Counted from the first letter of the stretch, positions 52,268 to 63,726 are shown. The stretch is DNA of 64,000 nucleotides from Ahaetulla prasina (GCF_028640845.1 NC_080546.1:79749757-79813756); one strand, 5' to 3'. Made by a program: numbers and translations. Notes: a model not told the origin generated them from the sequence alone.

Positions 52268-53166
52268 CTGGTCCTCAACTTACGACCCCAATTGAGCCCA
52301 AAACGTATGTTGCTAAATGGGAAGTTTGTTAAGTGAGTTTTGCCCCAGTAATTCATAATTAAAACAAAGCTAATTTCTGTCTCACCTGCAGCATTTAGCC
52401 TCAGAAGCAAAAGGACTCCAGTACAAATTAACAGCATCTAGAGCATACAAAACATTTGCTAGACCAATTCTTGAATATAGCTCATCTGTCTGGAACCCGC
52501 ACTGTATATCCGACATTAATACAATTGAACGCGTCCAGAAATATTTCACAAAAAAAGTCCTCCACTCCTCTGCTCGCAACAAAATACCTTATGCCATCAG
52601 ACTCAAAATTCTGGGTTTAGAAAATTTAGAACTATGCCGCCGCCTTCGGTATGACCTGAGCATAGCTCATAAAACCATCTGCTACAATGTCCTACCTGTC
52701 AATGACTACTTCAGCTTCAACCACAATACACGAGCACACAATAGATTCAAACTTAAAGTGAACCGTTCCAATCTCGATTGCAGAAAATATGACTTCAGTA
52801 ATAGAGTTCTTAATGCCTGGAATGCACTACCAGACTCTATGGTCTCATCCCAATATCCCCAAAATGTTAATCTAAGACTGTCTACCATTGACCTCACCCC
52901 ATTCCTAGGAGGTTTGTAAGGGGTGCACTTAAGAGCACCAGCGTGCCTACTGTCCTTGTCCTAATGTTCCCTTTAATTGTATTCACTTTATGTATTCAAT
53001 TCATGCTTATACTTATATATATTATCTAATATGTACTCAACAAAATAAAATAAAATAAAATAAAGAATATGGCACATCCATATTCACCTGCAATTTTCCT
53101 CCCTTAAGCACAGACTCTTGGATAGAAATCGTGGATCACTAAATGAACTGTTTTAGGTCGAGGGCT
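52268..53166. mobile_element. Decayed TA-type MITE ends (M8) around nested insertions
   Basis: The left end gtcctcaacttacgacccca and right end actaaatgaactg with gtcgagggct are MITE-like. Between them is a unit also found at 31011-31166 (ggactccagtacaaattaac and gcacatccatattcacctgc), which itself has been split by a LINE (52443-53064). Confidence 0.5.
52443..53064 (+). mobile_element. 5'-truncated LINE with intact C-terminal reading frame
   Basis: An open frame of 158 codons without ATG runs from 52443 to TAA at 52917-52919. It contains ARPILEYSSSVWNPHCISD, then RLKILGLENLELCRRLRYDL and VLNAWNALPDSM, motifs of the region after the reverse transcriptase of CR1/Jockey-group LINEs. The 3' UTR ends in (AAATA)n. 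Lack of stops suggests a fairly young insertion. The same family occurs in reverse at 54338-54640. Confidence 0.75.
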
Positions 53167-53377
53167 AACAGTATTCTTGCCATAAATACATATACATCCG
53201 AACTAAACTGTGTTGTTTGTCATATAATATATGTGGGTATATACATCATTTTGTATTTATCTTGTCATTTTACGTAGTGTAAAATTGGAGGTGGTGACCC
53301 TTTAAGAGCTACTGTATATGCAACAAAATTTCATTTTTAATGTATGCCTATTAGTGTACATTCAAAGTGACAATAAA

Positions 53378-54172
53378 GCTATTCTATTCTATTTTATTTT
53401 ATTCTATTCTACTCTACTCTATTCTTCATTCCATTATTCTATTCTATTCTATTCTATTCTATTCTATTCTATTCTATTCTATTCTGTTCGTCATTCCATT
53501 ATTCTATTCTATTCTGTTCTGTTCTATTCTATTCTATTCTATTCTATTCATCATTCCATTATTCTATTCCATTCCATTCCATTCTTCATTCCATTAGTCT
53601 ATTCTATTCTATTCTATTCTTCATTCCGCTATTCTATTCTACATTCCATTATTCTATTTTATTCTATTCTATTCTTTGTCATTCCATTATTCTATTCTAT
53701 TCCATTCCATTCTTCATTATTCTATTCTATTCTATTCTATTCTATTCTATTCTATTCTATTCTTCATTCCACTATTCTATTCTACATTCCATTATTCTAT
53801 TCTATTCTATTCTATTCTATTCTATTCTATTCTATTCTATTCGTCATTCCATTATTCTATTCCATTCCACTCTTCATTCCATTATTCTATTCTATTCTAT
53901 TCTATTCTTCATTCCACTATTCTATTCTACATTCCATTATTCTATTCTATTCTATTCTATTCTATTCGTCATTCCATTATTCTATTCCATTCCATTCCAT
54001 TCCATTCTACATTCCATTATTCTATTCTATTCTATTCTTCATTCCATTATTCTATTCTATTCTATTCGTCATTCCATTATTCTATTCCATTCCATTCTTC
54101 ATTCCATTCTTCTTTTCTTTTCTTTTCTATTCTTTTCTATTCTATTCTATTCTTCATTCCTCTATTCTATTC
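53378..54172 (+). repeat. ATTCT pentanucleotide array, about 790 bp
   Basis: Tracts of ATTCT are broken at intervals by ATTCATTCCATT or ATTCGTCATTCC interruptions, giving a higher-order pattern. It starts directly after a LINE-like end (agtgacaataaagct). The 293-codon open frame and the shifted ones across it encode only Phe/Tyr/Ser/Ile/Leu repeats and are not genes. Confidence 0.92.
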
Positions 54173-54337
54173 ATGTGCAAAGTTTTAGGTAACCGTTAGA
54201 ACGTGAATTCAGATTAAGAAAAGCGGAGGCTTAAAGTGAAGGCAAAAAAAGGCCATGAAACGGACCAGAGACAAAGGAATAACCAGCTGCGCCTGACCAA
54301 CCCCGAACAACTGTCCGCGCCGCCCACTTCTAACGAT

Positions 54338-54640
54338 CCTTCTTCATATTTATTTATGTATTTATTTTGTCACAACATCATATAAAAAGATTATATAGTG
54401 TATAAACACATATATGAGTAAATATAAGGAGGTATAAGCATATATATATATATATAGGAAGAAGAAAAGAAAAACAATAGGACAGGAACTGTAGGCACGT
54501 TTGTGCTCTTATGCACGCCCCTTCTGGTCCTCTTAGGAATGGGGTGAGGTCAATAGTAGAAAGTTTTTGGATAAAGCTTTTGGGATTATGGGAAGAGACC
54601 ACAGAGTCAGGTAAAGTGTTCCAAGCACTGATGATACCTT
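54338..54640 (-). mobile_element. LINE 3' end, minus orientation
   Basis: Read on the - strand it continues motifs of the 52443 family (STIDLTPFL) and then a 3' UTR with (TA)n and tttattttgtcacaac on the + strand. Confidence 0.65.
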
Positions 54641-54699
54641 CCTCCCTTCTCTCCGCGGACTAAAGGGTTAACTTTCCGGGCTCCCAACTTCAGAGTCCT

Positions 54700-54728
54700 C
54701 GGCTCACCCTTGAACAGCCAATCAGCGT

Positions 54729-54759
<31 letters not shown>

Positions 54760-54960
54760 CCCACCGCAGCGACGTCATCGCTCCGCGCCCGCCTTGCAGA
54801 GAGGCATGGGTGGGTGTTGCGGCCGGTGTGATGCCGTGGCTCTCCGGGCTGCGATCTCTTCCTGATCCCGAGACTTAGAGGGGATCCCGGGTCTCTTTCT
54901 ATCCGCTAATCTCGGCCCGGTTTCCCAAACCATGGAGGCCAAAGGGCTTCTTTGCCTTGC
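54700..54960 (+). promoter_or_regulatory. SCFD2: SCFD2 GC-rich promoter region
   Basis: A CCAAT box in a full NF-Y context (agccaatcagcg, 54716-54727) is followed by a (GGA)n tract (54738-54759) and a CRE-like gacgtcatcg (54771-54780). Downstream is G+C-rich sequence. Spacing is that of a TATA-less promoter; the start site is probably near 54790-54850 (inference). Confidence 0.6.
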
Positions 54961-55022
54961 TGATCGCCTCGCTTGCTAGCCCACAGGTGGTGGCCGCTTT
55001 CCCTGGGACAGACGGTTGGACT

Positions 55023-55389
55023 CAGTGCGGAAATCCCAATTGTTTTATTACCGGTTCTCTGGGCGTGGCTTAGTGGGCGTGGTGTGGCTTGGTGGGCGTG
55101 GCAGGGGAAGGATACTGCAAAATCCCCATTCCCACCCCACTCCTGGGGGAAAGATCCTGCAAAATCCCCATTCCCACCCCACTCCAGGGGTACTGCAAAA
55201 TCTCCATTCCCACTCCACTCCTGGAGGAAGGATCCTGCAAAATCTCCATTCCCACCCGACTCCAGGGGTACTGCAAAATCTCCATTCCCACCCCACTCTG
55301 AGACCAGCCAGAGGTGGTATTTTCCAGTTCTCCAAACTTCTCAAATTTTCCGCTGCAGGTTCTCCAGAACCTGCTGGATTTCACCCCTG
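55023..55389. mobile_element. hAT-type element with internal minisatellite, in SCFD2 leader
   Basis: Ends cagtgcggaaatccc and tggatttcacccctg, flanks gttggact and gttggaca (7 of 8). Contains accggttctctgggcgtgg, linking it to the family at 44075 and 51090. Inside, 55110-55306 holds five units of about 37-42 bp with the shared core atccccattcccaccccact, alternating between gatcctgc and tactgc starts. The element ends 55 bases before the SCFD2 start codon. Confidence 0.8.
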
Positions 55390-55444
55390 GTTGGACAGCT
55401 TCCATTGAAAGGGTTTTTTTTCCCCCAAATATCTGGGCAGGACG

Positions 55445-56294
55445 ATGTGCGCCGCCACCGTCCCTCCTCAACCCCCAGCCGGGGTGCCTGCTTTCTGCCG
55501 GCGAGCTTGGGAACCGGTGTTCGCCAAGGTGAAGCGCGCCATCGTGTTCATGGACTCGGCTTGCGCGGAAAGCCTTCACTGGGCGTGCGGTGGCATCGAC
55601 GGGCTCTTGCAAGCCGGAGCCCAGAACGTCAAGGAGTTCTCCAGCTTTGAATCCGGGCAGGCGGAGCAACCTAAAGCTGTCTTCGTGGTCAGCACCGTCT
55701 TGAAAGGCCGGGCCGTGGACGTCATTCGGGACATCGTCAGCCTCAGCAACTTCCAGTACTGTGTGGTTTTCACAGGGGTCAACCACACAGTGCACTTGCA
55801 AGCGTACAACACTCCCCCCGGCGCCGAGACCGAAAGCTCCAACCTGGTGGTCTTCGAACAGTTCGAAGAGAAGCTTTGCCAATGGATGGGCAACATGAAC
55901 TACACGGCAGAGGTGTACCACGCTGCTTTGTTTCTGGCCCCTCTCTTACCCCACCTCTTTGTGATGCCGGCCTTTTCCACGCTTTTCCCTTTGATGGCGG
56001 AGGATTTGGCGCGGATCAATAGTGCGCGACCAGAGAAGAAAAAAATCAGCCACCTGAGTGATGTGGATTTCTTCTCCCTGCCTTCCGAGTTGCAGCTTGC
56101 CATCAGATCCCTGGTGTCGGATCTCCATATCTTATTGGAGTATCTTAGCATTCGGGAGGAATGTTTTGCCATTGGACCGCTGAGCAAGATTATTGCAGGG
56201 GATCTGGCAAATTATTCCCAGGCTAAGATCAGGAGGAAAAATGCACAAAATAAAGCTGCTATCGTTTTTGTGGATCGGACTTTAGATTTGACAG
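55445..56294 (+). CDS. SCFD2: SCFD2 first coding exon
   Basis: The exon encodes 283 codons plus one base and ends ttgacag|GTAAGA. After a variable head (MCAATVPPQPPAG) it reads AFCRRAWEPVFAKVKRAIVF, then ACAESLHWACGG, FQYCVVFTGVNH, QWMGNMNYTAEVYHAALFLA, LNSARP-like INSARPEKKK, IREECFAIGPLSKIIAGDLA and ends VFVDRTLDLTG. These match SCFD2 (Sec1 family domain-containing 2), a Sec1/Munc18-family protein thought to act in vesicle traffic. The start was chosen because the conserved W-x-x-V-x-AKVKRA segment follows about 20 residues later, as in mammals. The long single first exon is also usual for this gene. Confidence 0.95.
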
Positions 56295-56768
56295 GTAAGA
56301 ACCCAGATGTTTATTTAAAGGTACTGTCAAGCTGATGCGGGAATTATGGTATTTTGATACGACTTAGGATTTCTTTTTTTAAAAAAGGTTAGAATCATTT
56401 TAAAAGTAAAGACATCATAATATGATAAGATAGCCTTTACTGTCACTTTTTTTCTGCGAGCACATTGGCACACATTAAAAAATGAAATTCTGATACCTGC
56501 TCTCCAAATATAAATATACTCATGCGGGAACATATACATATACATACATACATACATGCTATACATATGTACATGCACACACACGTATTAATCACAGACC
56601 ATCTAGAATACATAGCAGAAAAAAGGGAGTTTTGAGAGTTAACAAGATTGATATTCTATGGTATAAAGCTATTACAGAATCTAGTGGTTCTGCTTCGGAT
56701 ACTGCAAAGCCACAGAAGAGGACAAAGAAAACCAGTCACTGAGAGGATGTGTAGCATCCCAGACCATA

Positions 56769-56965
56769 TAGGTAGTCCTCGACTTACAACAGTTCATTTA
56801 GTGACCATTCAACCATTATAAAGATGAGTCAGTTGTCAAGCCGTAAACCACCATAGGGATGCCGCAACGGTCATAGGTATGAAAAATGGTCATCAGTCAT
56901 TATTTTCAGTGCGTTGTAACTTCGAACGGTCACTAAATGAACTGTTGTAAGTCGAGGACTACCTG
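56769..56965. mobile_element. TA-type MITE (M9), internally deleted
   Basis: Ends taggtagtcctcgacttac and gtaagtcgaggactacctg are near-perfect inverted repeats; only about 197 bp remain. Lies in SCFD2 intron 1. Confidence 0.82.
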
Positions 56966-56974
56966 TACTGCCAG

Positions 56975-57105
56975 CTAACTGCCCTCTGCCCAGAGTTCGA
57001 TTCTGACTCAAGATTGACTCAGCCTTCCATCCTTCTAAAGTCAGTAAAATGCTGATTCTGTAAACTGCTTACAGAGCGCTGTAAAGTCTTTATTGCTATT
57101 TTTAG
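56975..57105 (+). mobile_element. tRNA-derived SINE fragment
   Basis: Contains agttcgattctgactcaaga, gactcagccttccatccttc and aactgcttacagagcgctgt; head and tail are incomplete. Confidence 0.65.
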
Positions 57106-57559
57106 AAGAAGTGTAATTAAGGAGGCTGAAGAATAATGAAACATGGACTAGAACTTCCCTTGCATGAGACCCACAAAGGCAGAAATATTCTTATGACATC
57201 TATTGCCAATAGCAGCTGAAACTTAATATTTCAAACTAGCCTAAAGAAAATGCTCTGATTTCTGGCAGTTGTCAGCTGAAGAGGTACTATAGGAGTACTC
57301 TGACAAGTTCAATTACCTTGGATTTGTACACATCAGTTGCTGCTACTTTATATCCGGAATTTTTTGTTTCAGAAGGTTTCTAGTTTTCTGTATTCCAACA
57401 ATCATAAACATCCAAGTCTAGTGATGAAGGCACCAGATTAGAAACTGGAAGACTGAATGCTAGTTCCACCTTAGACATCAAAGTTGTCTGTGTCACTTTG
57501 GGCCAGTCACTCTCAGCCCAACCCACCTCACAGGGTTGTTGTTGCGGGAAAATAGGAGG

Positions 57560-57878
57560 AAGGATTATTCAGTATGTTCAGTATGTATGACTGTAACTTT
57601 GTTGCTGGTAATCCTTATGATTTATATTGATATTGATTGTTTCCTGATTGCTTATTTGTAGCCTATGACTATCATTAAGTGTTGTATCATTAAGTGTTAA
57701 ATTTGTATCCTATGACCATCATTAAGTGTTCTAAGTGTTGTACCTTGATGAAGGTATCTTTTCTTTTATGTACACTGAGAGCATATGCACCAAGACAAAT
57801 TCCTTGTGTGTCCAATCACACTTGACCAATAAAAATTCTATTCTATTCTATTCTATTCTATTCTATTCTATTCTATTT
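57560..57878 (+). mobile_element. LINE 3' end with (ATTCT)n tail
   Basis: Family end cacttgaccaataaaaattc, then about eight ATTCT units. Confidence 0.8.
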
Positions 57879-58611
57879 ACCATTTTGAGTTATTTTAAAA
57901 AAATTGAAAGATGGGATAAAAATTAATAAATGTGCATCTTTAATGTTTTCATTCCATGAAGAAGAGATATTCTCTTAACAGGGCAACCAGGCAGGTTGTA
58001 CTAAACATCATTTCCAACAAGTAATAAAAATTGTATCTAATCTGGGCATCCAGTCTTATGACTCCATTAGAATCATACTTAGATATCGCTGACTCTGTTG
58101 GCTTCCAAATGAGGGAGGCATGAACCTCAAACATTAGATCCAGGCTACTAGTGGAGTCTGATATGAATGTTTTGGGGACTGTGAGTAGTTTGTGATGGGT
58201 CTTAGCTCTTGTATTCTATCATGATTGCCTCTAATTGTACATTTCTGTTGTTTTATTTTTAATTGGTTTTGGGGTTCCTTGTAATTGCCCGGAGTTACTG
58301 ATTTAAGTTGCGTGCTTGTATGTTCATTTTCTAAATAAATAAATTTGGTAGCTTGCAAAATGGTCTCAACAATTTTGATCGCTCCCTCTCTGAAAACAAA
58401 AGTTGGAACTTATTTGCCTATCGTATAATAACCAGGCCTTAGTCTTGCCTCAAATAATTTGAGTAAAGTAAGGAATGAATATCTTCCCTTAGTATAGAAA
58501 AAGGTTAAAATAACCATTGCTCTTAATCTAAATCAACATTTCTCCAACCAGATGAATGGAATATATTATCCCTAAGTAATCAAATGTTTGTCCAGCACTA
58601 ATTTGTTGCCA

Positions 58612-59520
58612 TTAAGAATGTTTTTTCCCCAAACGCCATCACTCTGCTAAACAAATAATTGCCTCAACACTGTCAAACTATTTACTAAGTCTGCACCACT
58701 ATTAATCTTGTCATCATTTCTATCGCCCATCTCCTCCCACTTATGACTGTATGACTAACCTTTTTGCTGGTATCCTTACGATTTATATTGACTGTTTCCT
58801 AATATGATTTGATTGCTTATTTGTACCCTATGACTATCATTAAGTGTTGTACCTTAGGATTCTTGATGAATGTATCTTTTCTTTTATGTACTCCGAGAAA
58901 GTAAAAAGAGGGCTGTGGAAATATCTACAGACCCCCTCGGATCCTGGACATAAACTGTTTCAACTCCTACCCTCAAAACGACACTATAGAGCACTGCACA
59001 CCAGAACAACTAGACACAAGGACAGTTTCTTCCTGAATGCCATCACTCTGCTAAACAAATAATTCCCTCCACAATGTCAAACTATTTACTAAGTCTCCAC
59101 TACTCTTAATCTTCCCATCGTTCCCATCACCCATCTCCTTCCACTTATGACTGCATGACTGTAACTTTGTTGCTTGTATCCTTACAATTTATATTGATAT
59201 TGTTTCCTGATTGCTTCTTTGTACCCTATGACTATCATTAAGTGTTGTATCATTAAGTGTTAAATTTGTACCCTATTATTATCATTAAATGTTTTAAGTG
59301 TTGTACCTTGATGAAGGTATCTTTTCTTTTAGTACACTGAGAGCATATGCACCAAGACAAATTCCTTGTGTGTCCAATCACACTTGGCCAATAAAAAAAT
59401 CTAATCTATTCTATTCTATTCTATTCTATTCTATTCTATTCTATTCTATTCTACTCTACTCTACTCTACTCTACTCTACTCTACTCTACTCTACTCTACT
59501 CTACTCTACTCTGTTCTATT
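58612..59520 (+). mobile_element. Two LINE 3' ends in tandem; ATTCT then ACTCT tail
   Basis: The first copy (58612-58900) stops without a tail at ctccgaga; the second starts with the coding end tggacataaactgtttcaac and ends cacttggccaataaaaaaat. Its tail (59400-59515) has about ten ATTCT units followed by about twelve ACTCT units. Confidence 0.78.
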
Positions 59521-59779
59521 TCAACTTATATTTGGTTCTAAACATTTATTTGATACCTGCTGGACTCTAGATGGCATACACAGTTAATATCAAGTACAAA
59601 AAAGCTCCCCACAAAACTATTAAAACAGTTAAATGTGAATATCCATTATCTAATTCATAAATAAATCAATTAAATTCATCAGTAAATGAAACGGAAGAAA
59701 ATTCCATTTCTATGGTCTGTTCAGGCCACGCAGCTCCAATCTCTGATATTGTGAAAGTAAATTTGGCCTTGGATGGGAG

Positions 59780-60955
59780 AATAGAATAGAATAGAATTTT
59801 ATTGGCCAAGTGTGATTGGACACACAAGGAATTTGTCTTGGTGCATATGCTCTCAGTGTACATAAAAGAAAAGATACGTTCATCAAGGTACAACATTTAC
59901 AACACAATTGATGATCAATATATCAATATAAATCATAAGGATTGCCAGCAACAAGTTATAGTCATACAGTCATAAGTGGAAAGAGATTGGTGATGGGAAC
60001 TATGAAACGATTAATAGTAGTGCAGATTCAGTAAATAGTCTGACAGTGTTGAGGGAATTATTATGAGTGATGGCCTTCGGGAAAAAACTGTTCTTGTGTC
60101 TAGTTGTTCTGGTATGCAGTGCTCTATAGCGTCGTTTTGAGGGTAGGAGTTGAAACAGTTTATGTCCAGGATGCGAGGGATCTGCAAATATTTTCACGGC
60201 CCTCTTCTTGATTCGTGCAGTATACAGGTCCTCAATGGAAGGCAAGTTGGTAGCAATTATTTTTTCTGCAGTTCTAATTATCCTCTGAAGTCTGTGTTTT
60301 TCTTGTTGGGTTGCAGAACCGAACCAGACAGTTATAGAGGTGCAAATGACAGACTCAATAATTCCTCTGTAGAATTGGATCAGCAGCTCCTTGGGCAGTT
60401 TGAGCTTACTGAGTTGGCGCAGAAAGAACATTCTTTGTTGTCCTTTTTTAATGATGTTTTTGATGTTAGCTGTCCATTTGAGATCTTGCGATATGATAGA
60501 ACCCAGAAATTTGAAGGTTTCTACTGTTGATACTGTGTTGTCAAGTATTGTGAGAGGTGGAAGTATGGAAGGGTTTTTCCTAAACTCTACCACCATTTCT
60601 ACGGTTTTGAGTGTGTTCAGTTCCAGATTGTTTTGGTTGCACCACAAGGCTAGTCGTTCGACCTCTCGTCTATATGCGGATTCGTCATTGTCTCGAATGA
60701 GACCAATCACTGTTGTGTCATCTGCGAACTTCAGTAGCTTAACAAATGGATCATTGGAGATGCAGTCATTGGTATACCGAGAGAAGAGAAGTGGGGAGAG
60801 CACACAGCCTTGGGGGGCCCCTGTGCTAATTGTACAGGTATTTGATGTGATCTTGCTTAGCTTCACCTGCTGCTTCCTGTTTGTTAGGAAGCTTGTGATC
60901 CACTTAAAAGTCTGTTCCGGTACCTGTAGCTGGTTTAGCTTAGTTAGATAGAGAT
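59780..60955 (-). mobile_element. 5'-truncated LINE with reverse transcriptase
   Basis: On the - strand an uninterrupted frame runs from about 60950 to 60000. It contains TFKWITSFLTNRKQQVKL, STGAPQGCVLSPLLFS (RT motif with the PQG turn), FADDTTVIG (the catalytic F-A-D-D box), and VICTSITVWFGSATQQEK, DPSHPGHKLFQLLPSKRRYR and NSFFPKAI. This is the RT and C-terminal part of an L2/CR1/Rex1-group LINE. Its 3' end and AATAG tail (59780-59797) identify it as the parent of the ATTCT-tailed fragments. The endonuclease part is missing. No in-frame stop is seen over about 317 codons. Confidence 0.82.
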
Positions 60956-61280
60956 AGATAGAGAAACAGTAATTAAAGTCTGAAAAGTAAAATGCTTGGG
61001 CAAGAAATTAAAATAACCCCATTTCAGTTTTCTTGGGATATAAAATGGAAGAAAGAGAAGCTGTGCCAAACTTTCAAAATTCTTTTATTCTTTCTTTTAA
61101 GATTTATTTGTTCTGTTTTTCTTATTTATTGATACAGTGGATTTGTTTTTAAAAGGCCATTTTTAAAATGGATTTCCTTTGCCATCAGTTGAGATCAGAT
61201 TATTTTTAGGAAATATTTCACTACACTAGAGAGATATGTGATTACTTTTCATCGGGGTGACTTTTTTTTTTTTTCCCCAG

Positions 61281-61449
61281 GCGCTGTCGGGCATCACGGT
61301 GACAACTTAGCAGAGAAGATTCTCTCCATACTTCCCAAGTTACCAGGTCATACAAATGATGTGATGGTCAATATGATGGAGCTCACCAGCCTGCACACTA
61401 ATGAGACAAGTTGCAATATTATAGCTCCCGGCTGCTTGGCACAACCAAC
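61281..61449 (+). CDS. SCFD2: SCFD2 second coding exon
   Basis: After a long T-rich tract and cccag the exon reads GAVGHHGDNLAEKILSILPK then LPGHTNDVMVNMMELTSLHT and IIAPGCLAQP, 169 nt, ending AC before donor GTGAGT (phase 2). It matches SCFD2 AVGHHGDNLVEKI and VMVNMIALTALHT. The remaining exons lie beyond the window or were not found in 61450-64000. Confidence 0.95.
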
Positions 61450-61519
61450 GTGAGTACCTCTGTTGGAAATGTGGAGTGGGGTCGGGAATGGAGGAGAGGG
61501 GATGGTTGTGAGGATATAC

Positions 61520-62115
61520 AGTGTTTCCCTGAAAATAAGACCTTTCCGGATAATAAGCCCAAACGAGCTTTTGAGCGCATGCGCTAAAATAAGCCCTCCC
61601 CGAAAATAAGCCGGGGCTGGAAAGTGGCTCACCAGGCTAATGTAGCCTGTTATTAACACACAGCTGCCTGCAGTTACAATTACTGCAGGCTCGAGTCCCA
61701 CCAGGCCCAAGGTTGACTCAGCCTTCCATCCTTTATAAGGTAGGTAAAATGAGGACCCAGATTGTTGGGGGGGGGCAATAAGTTGACTTTGTATATAAAT
61801 ATACAAATAGGATGAGACTATTGCCTTACACAATGTAAGCCACCCTGAGTCTTCGGAGAAGGGCGGGATATAAATTAAAAAAAAAAAAAAAAAGCCCTCC
61901 CCAAAAATATTTAAACACCGACGCAGCCGGTCCCCACCGTTTCCTCTGGTTAGGATTAGGGAGACAGAGCTGGAAATCAGGTAAGATGGCAAGAGGAGCC
62001 TCGTTTTGCTCCACGCACCCCAACATAATAAGACCTCCCCAAAAATAAGGCCAAGCACTTATTTCGGAGTTCAAAAAAATATAAGACAGGGTCTTATTTT
62101 CGGGAAAACGTAGTA
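61520..62115. mobile_element. DNA transposon with gaaaataagacc ends, with nested SINE
   Basis: The left end gtttccctgaaaataagacc and right end gtcttattttcgggaaaac are inverted repeats. Internal runs aaaataagcc and ccaaaaataagg repeat the motif. The SINE of the second family is inserted at 61617-61895. Confidence 0.7.
61617..61895 (+). mobile_element. tRNA-derived SINE, second family, nested
   Basis: Nearly the same as 44621-44893: ctgcctgcagttacaattac, ggttgactcagccttccatc, gagtcttcggagaagggcgg and a poly(A) of about 18. Confidence 0.78.
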
Positions 62116-62577
62116 ATTGGAAGTTAACTTTGACTCACAATTCTTTTATTGCAAAAATAAGTTTTATATGCATTTTATGTTGTAGAAATAAATTTTGTAT
62201 GCAGATTCCCTTGCTAATGGAAACCTCATGCGTGCATGCATCTGCTTTGTGATTTTGACTGTACTTTATGCATTTGCTTGCTAGAGATTTCTTGTTTATC
62301 ATGGATCAAGTATGGGATTGATTGTGTAATAATTTGAACGTTGCTGTGGGAAATAGTTCTTGAGATACCACAAGCGAACAATCCAAAAGTAGACTAATTC
62401 ATGTTAGCTCTTCATATTTCTCCCTTGTTCTGTTAACTTTCTCCCTTACCTCCTTATAAGGAGGAGTTTAACCCTTTGCTTATTAGAGTGTAAGCAGTTT
62501 TACCACTCTGCACACAAGGTTCCATAGTTCTGTAAATAGGCTTGGAAGAATCCTATAGCTGAAATCATGCTCACTGT

Positions 62578-63179
62578 TGTTGTGATCCAGGCCCAAGTAG
62601 GTAGTAGGAAACTCGGTCAGTGTAAAAACAAACAAACTTTATTAGAACAGCTAAGAATTAACTCATTCTCAACGTAGCCCAACTAAATTGAAGCAAATTG
62701 CTCCCAACACAAATTCCATCACCATTCTATCACCAACCTTGGTCCAATTAGGCAAACTGCCAAAGGCCTTTCTTGGCAAAAGTTCAGAAGACGAAACAAA
62801 TGCCACAAGACAAAGCTATCAACGTTGTTTTCCAGCAAAGAGCCCAAACGCCATTGCTGGTCTTTTAAGCCTTATGGGAGGGGCCAGTCATCTCTTGGCC
62901 CTACTGCCGAGTCGTCCTCTTTGCTTGAGCTGCTCTTGCCTTCTGGCAGCTCTTCTCATGCGTGCATTAGGAACAGGCTACTCCTGTAACTCTGCCTCAC
63001 TGCTTGGAGGCTCTGGAGTCCTCACATCACTCCCCGATGGCCCTGGCCCTCCTTCTGCCTCCAACGCAGAGCCCTCATCTGGGCCTTCCCCAGCCTCCAG
63101 GACTGGCCCATGTTCTTCCTCAGCTTCATTGCTGTCTGACTCCATTGCCAGCTCTGCAGGCTGCTGGCGGACCACAACA
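62578..63179 (-). mobile_element. ERV LTR, copy 4
   Basis: Ends TGTTGTG and CACAACA, about 600 bp; actgt on the left and on the right (sharing the last A) is the likely 5-bp duplication. Contains the same reversed AATAAA, CCAAT and acidic open frame (62978-63175) as copy 1. Confidence 0.85.
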
Positions 63180-63362
63180 CTGTGATACTTTTTGCTTTTT
63201 ATTATTCAAAGAGAAAGGTTGAAGAAAGAGCAATCTCAGCCAAATGCAAGCATCAGATGAGATGATGATATGAATTTGTGAGAACAGTGTCTGTTCAGAC
63301 TGACTGGAATAATTGATCTCATCTGCAGTGTCTTTCTAATAACTGGATCAGAGTTTGAATGA

Positions 63363-63595
63363 TAGCACTTAGCAATAGCACTTAAACTTATATGCTGCTT
63401 CAGTGTTTTACAGCCCATTCTAAGCATTTTACAGAGTCAGCCTGTTGCCCCCAACAATCTGGGTCCTCATATTACCTACCTCGGAAGGATGGAAGGCTGA
63501 GTCAACCTTGAGCCGGTTAGGATTGAACTTCTGGCACTCAGCAGAATTAGCGTGCAATGCTGCATTCTAACCACTGCGCTACCACAGCTCTGTAA
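63363..63595 (-). mobile_element. tRNA-derived SINE, minus orientation
   Basis: Reverse of the 31169 SINE: gcacttaaacttatatgctg at the low end, ggaaggctgagtcaaccttg within, taaccactgcgctaccacag at the high end. Confidence 0.78.
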
Positions 63596-63726
63596 TGATG
63601 GTGAATAATTTGGTCTGCTTCCTGCGACAACCTTTATTTTAATGCTAGATCCTCAAATGCTGTGCCCTCAAGAAGTCATACCAAACATAAGGCTAGTTTT
63701 GATTGGCAGTGCCTTTGCATCTATGA

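Noticed and set aside
53318..54199. A 293-codon open frame (+ strand), plus shifted ones
   Set aside because: It is an ATTCT pentanucleotide array; the frame encodes only FYSIL-type repeats and stays open because no unit contains a stop.
55110..55306. Regular direct repeats resembling a CRISPR array
   Set aside because: The units are contiguous without unique spacers, lie in a hAT element, and the genome is vertebrate; it is a minisatellite.
60150..60951. Open frames on the + strand across the LINE
   Set aside because: They are antisense shadows of the reverse-transcriptase frame on the - strand.
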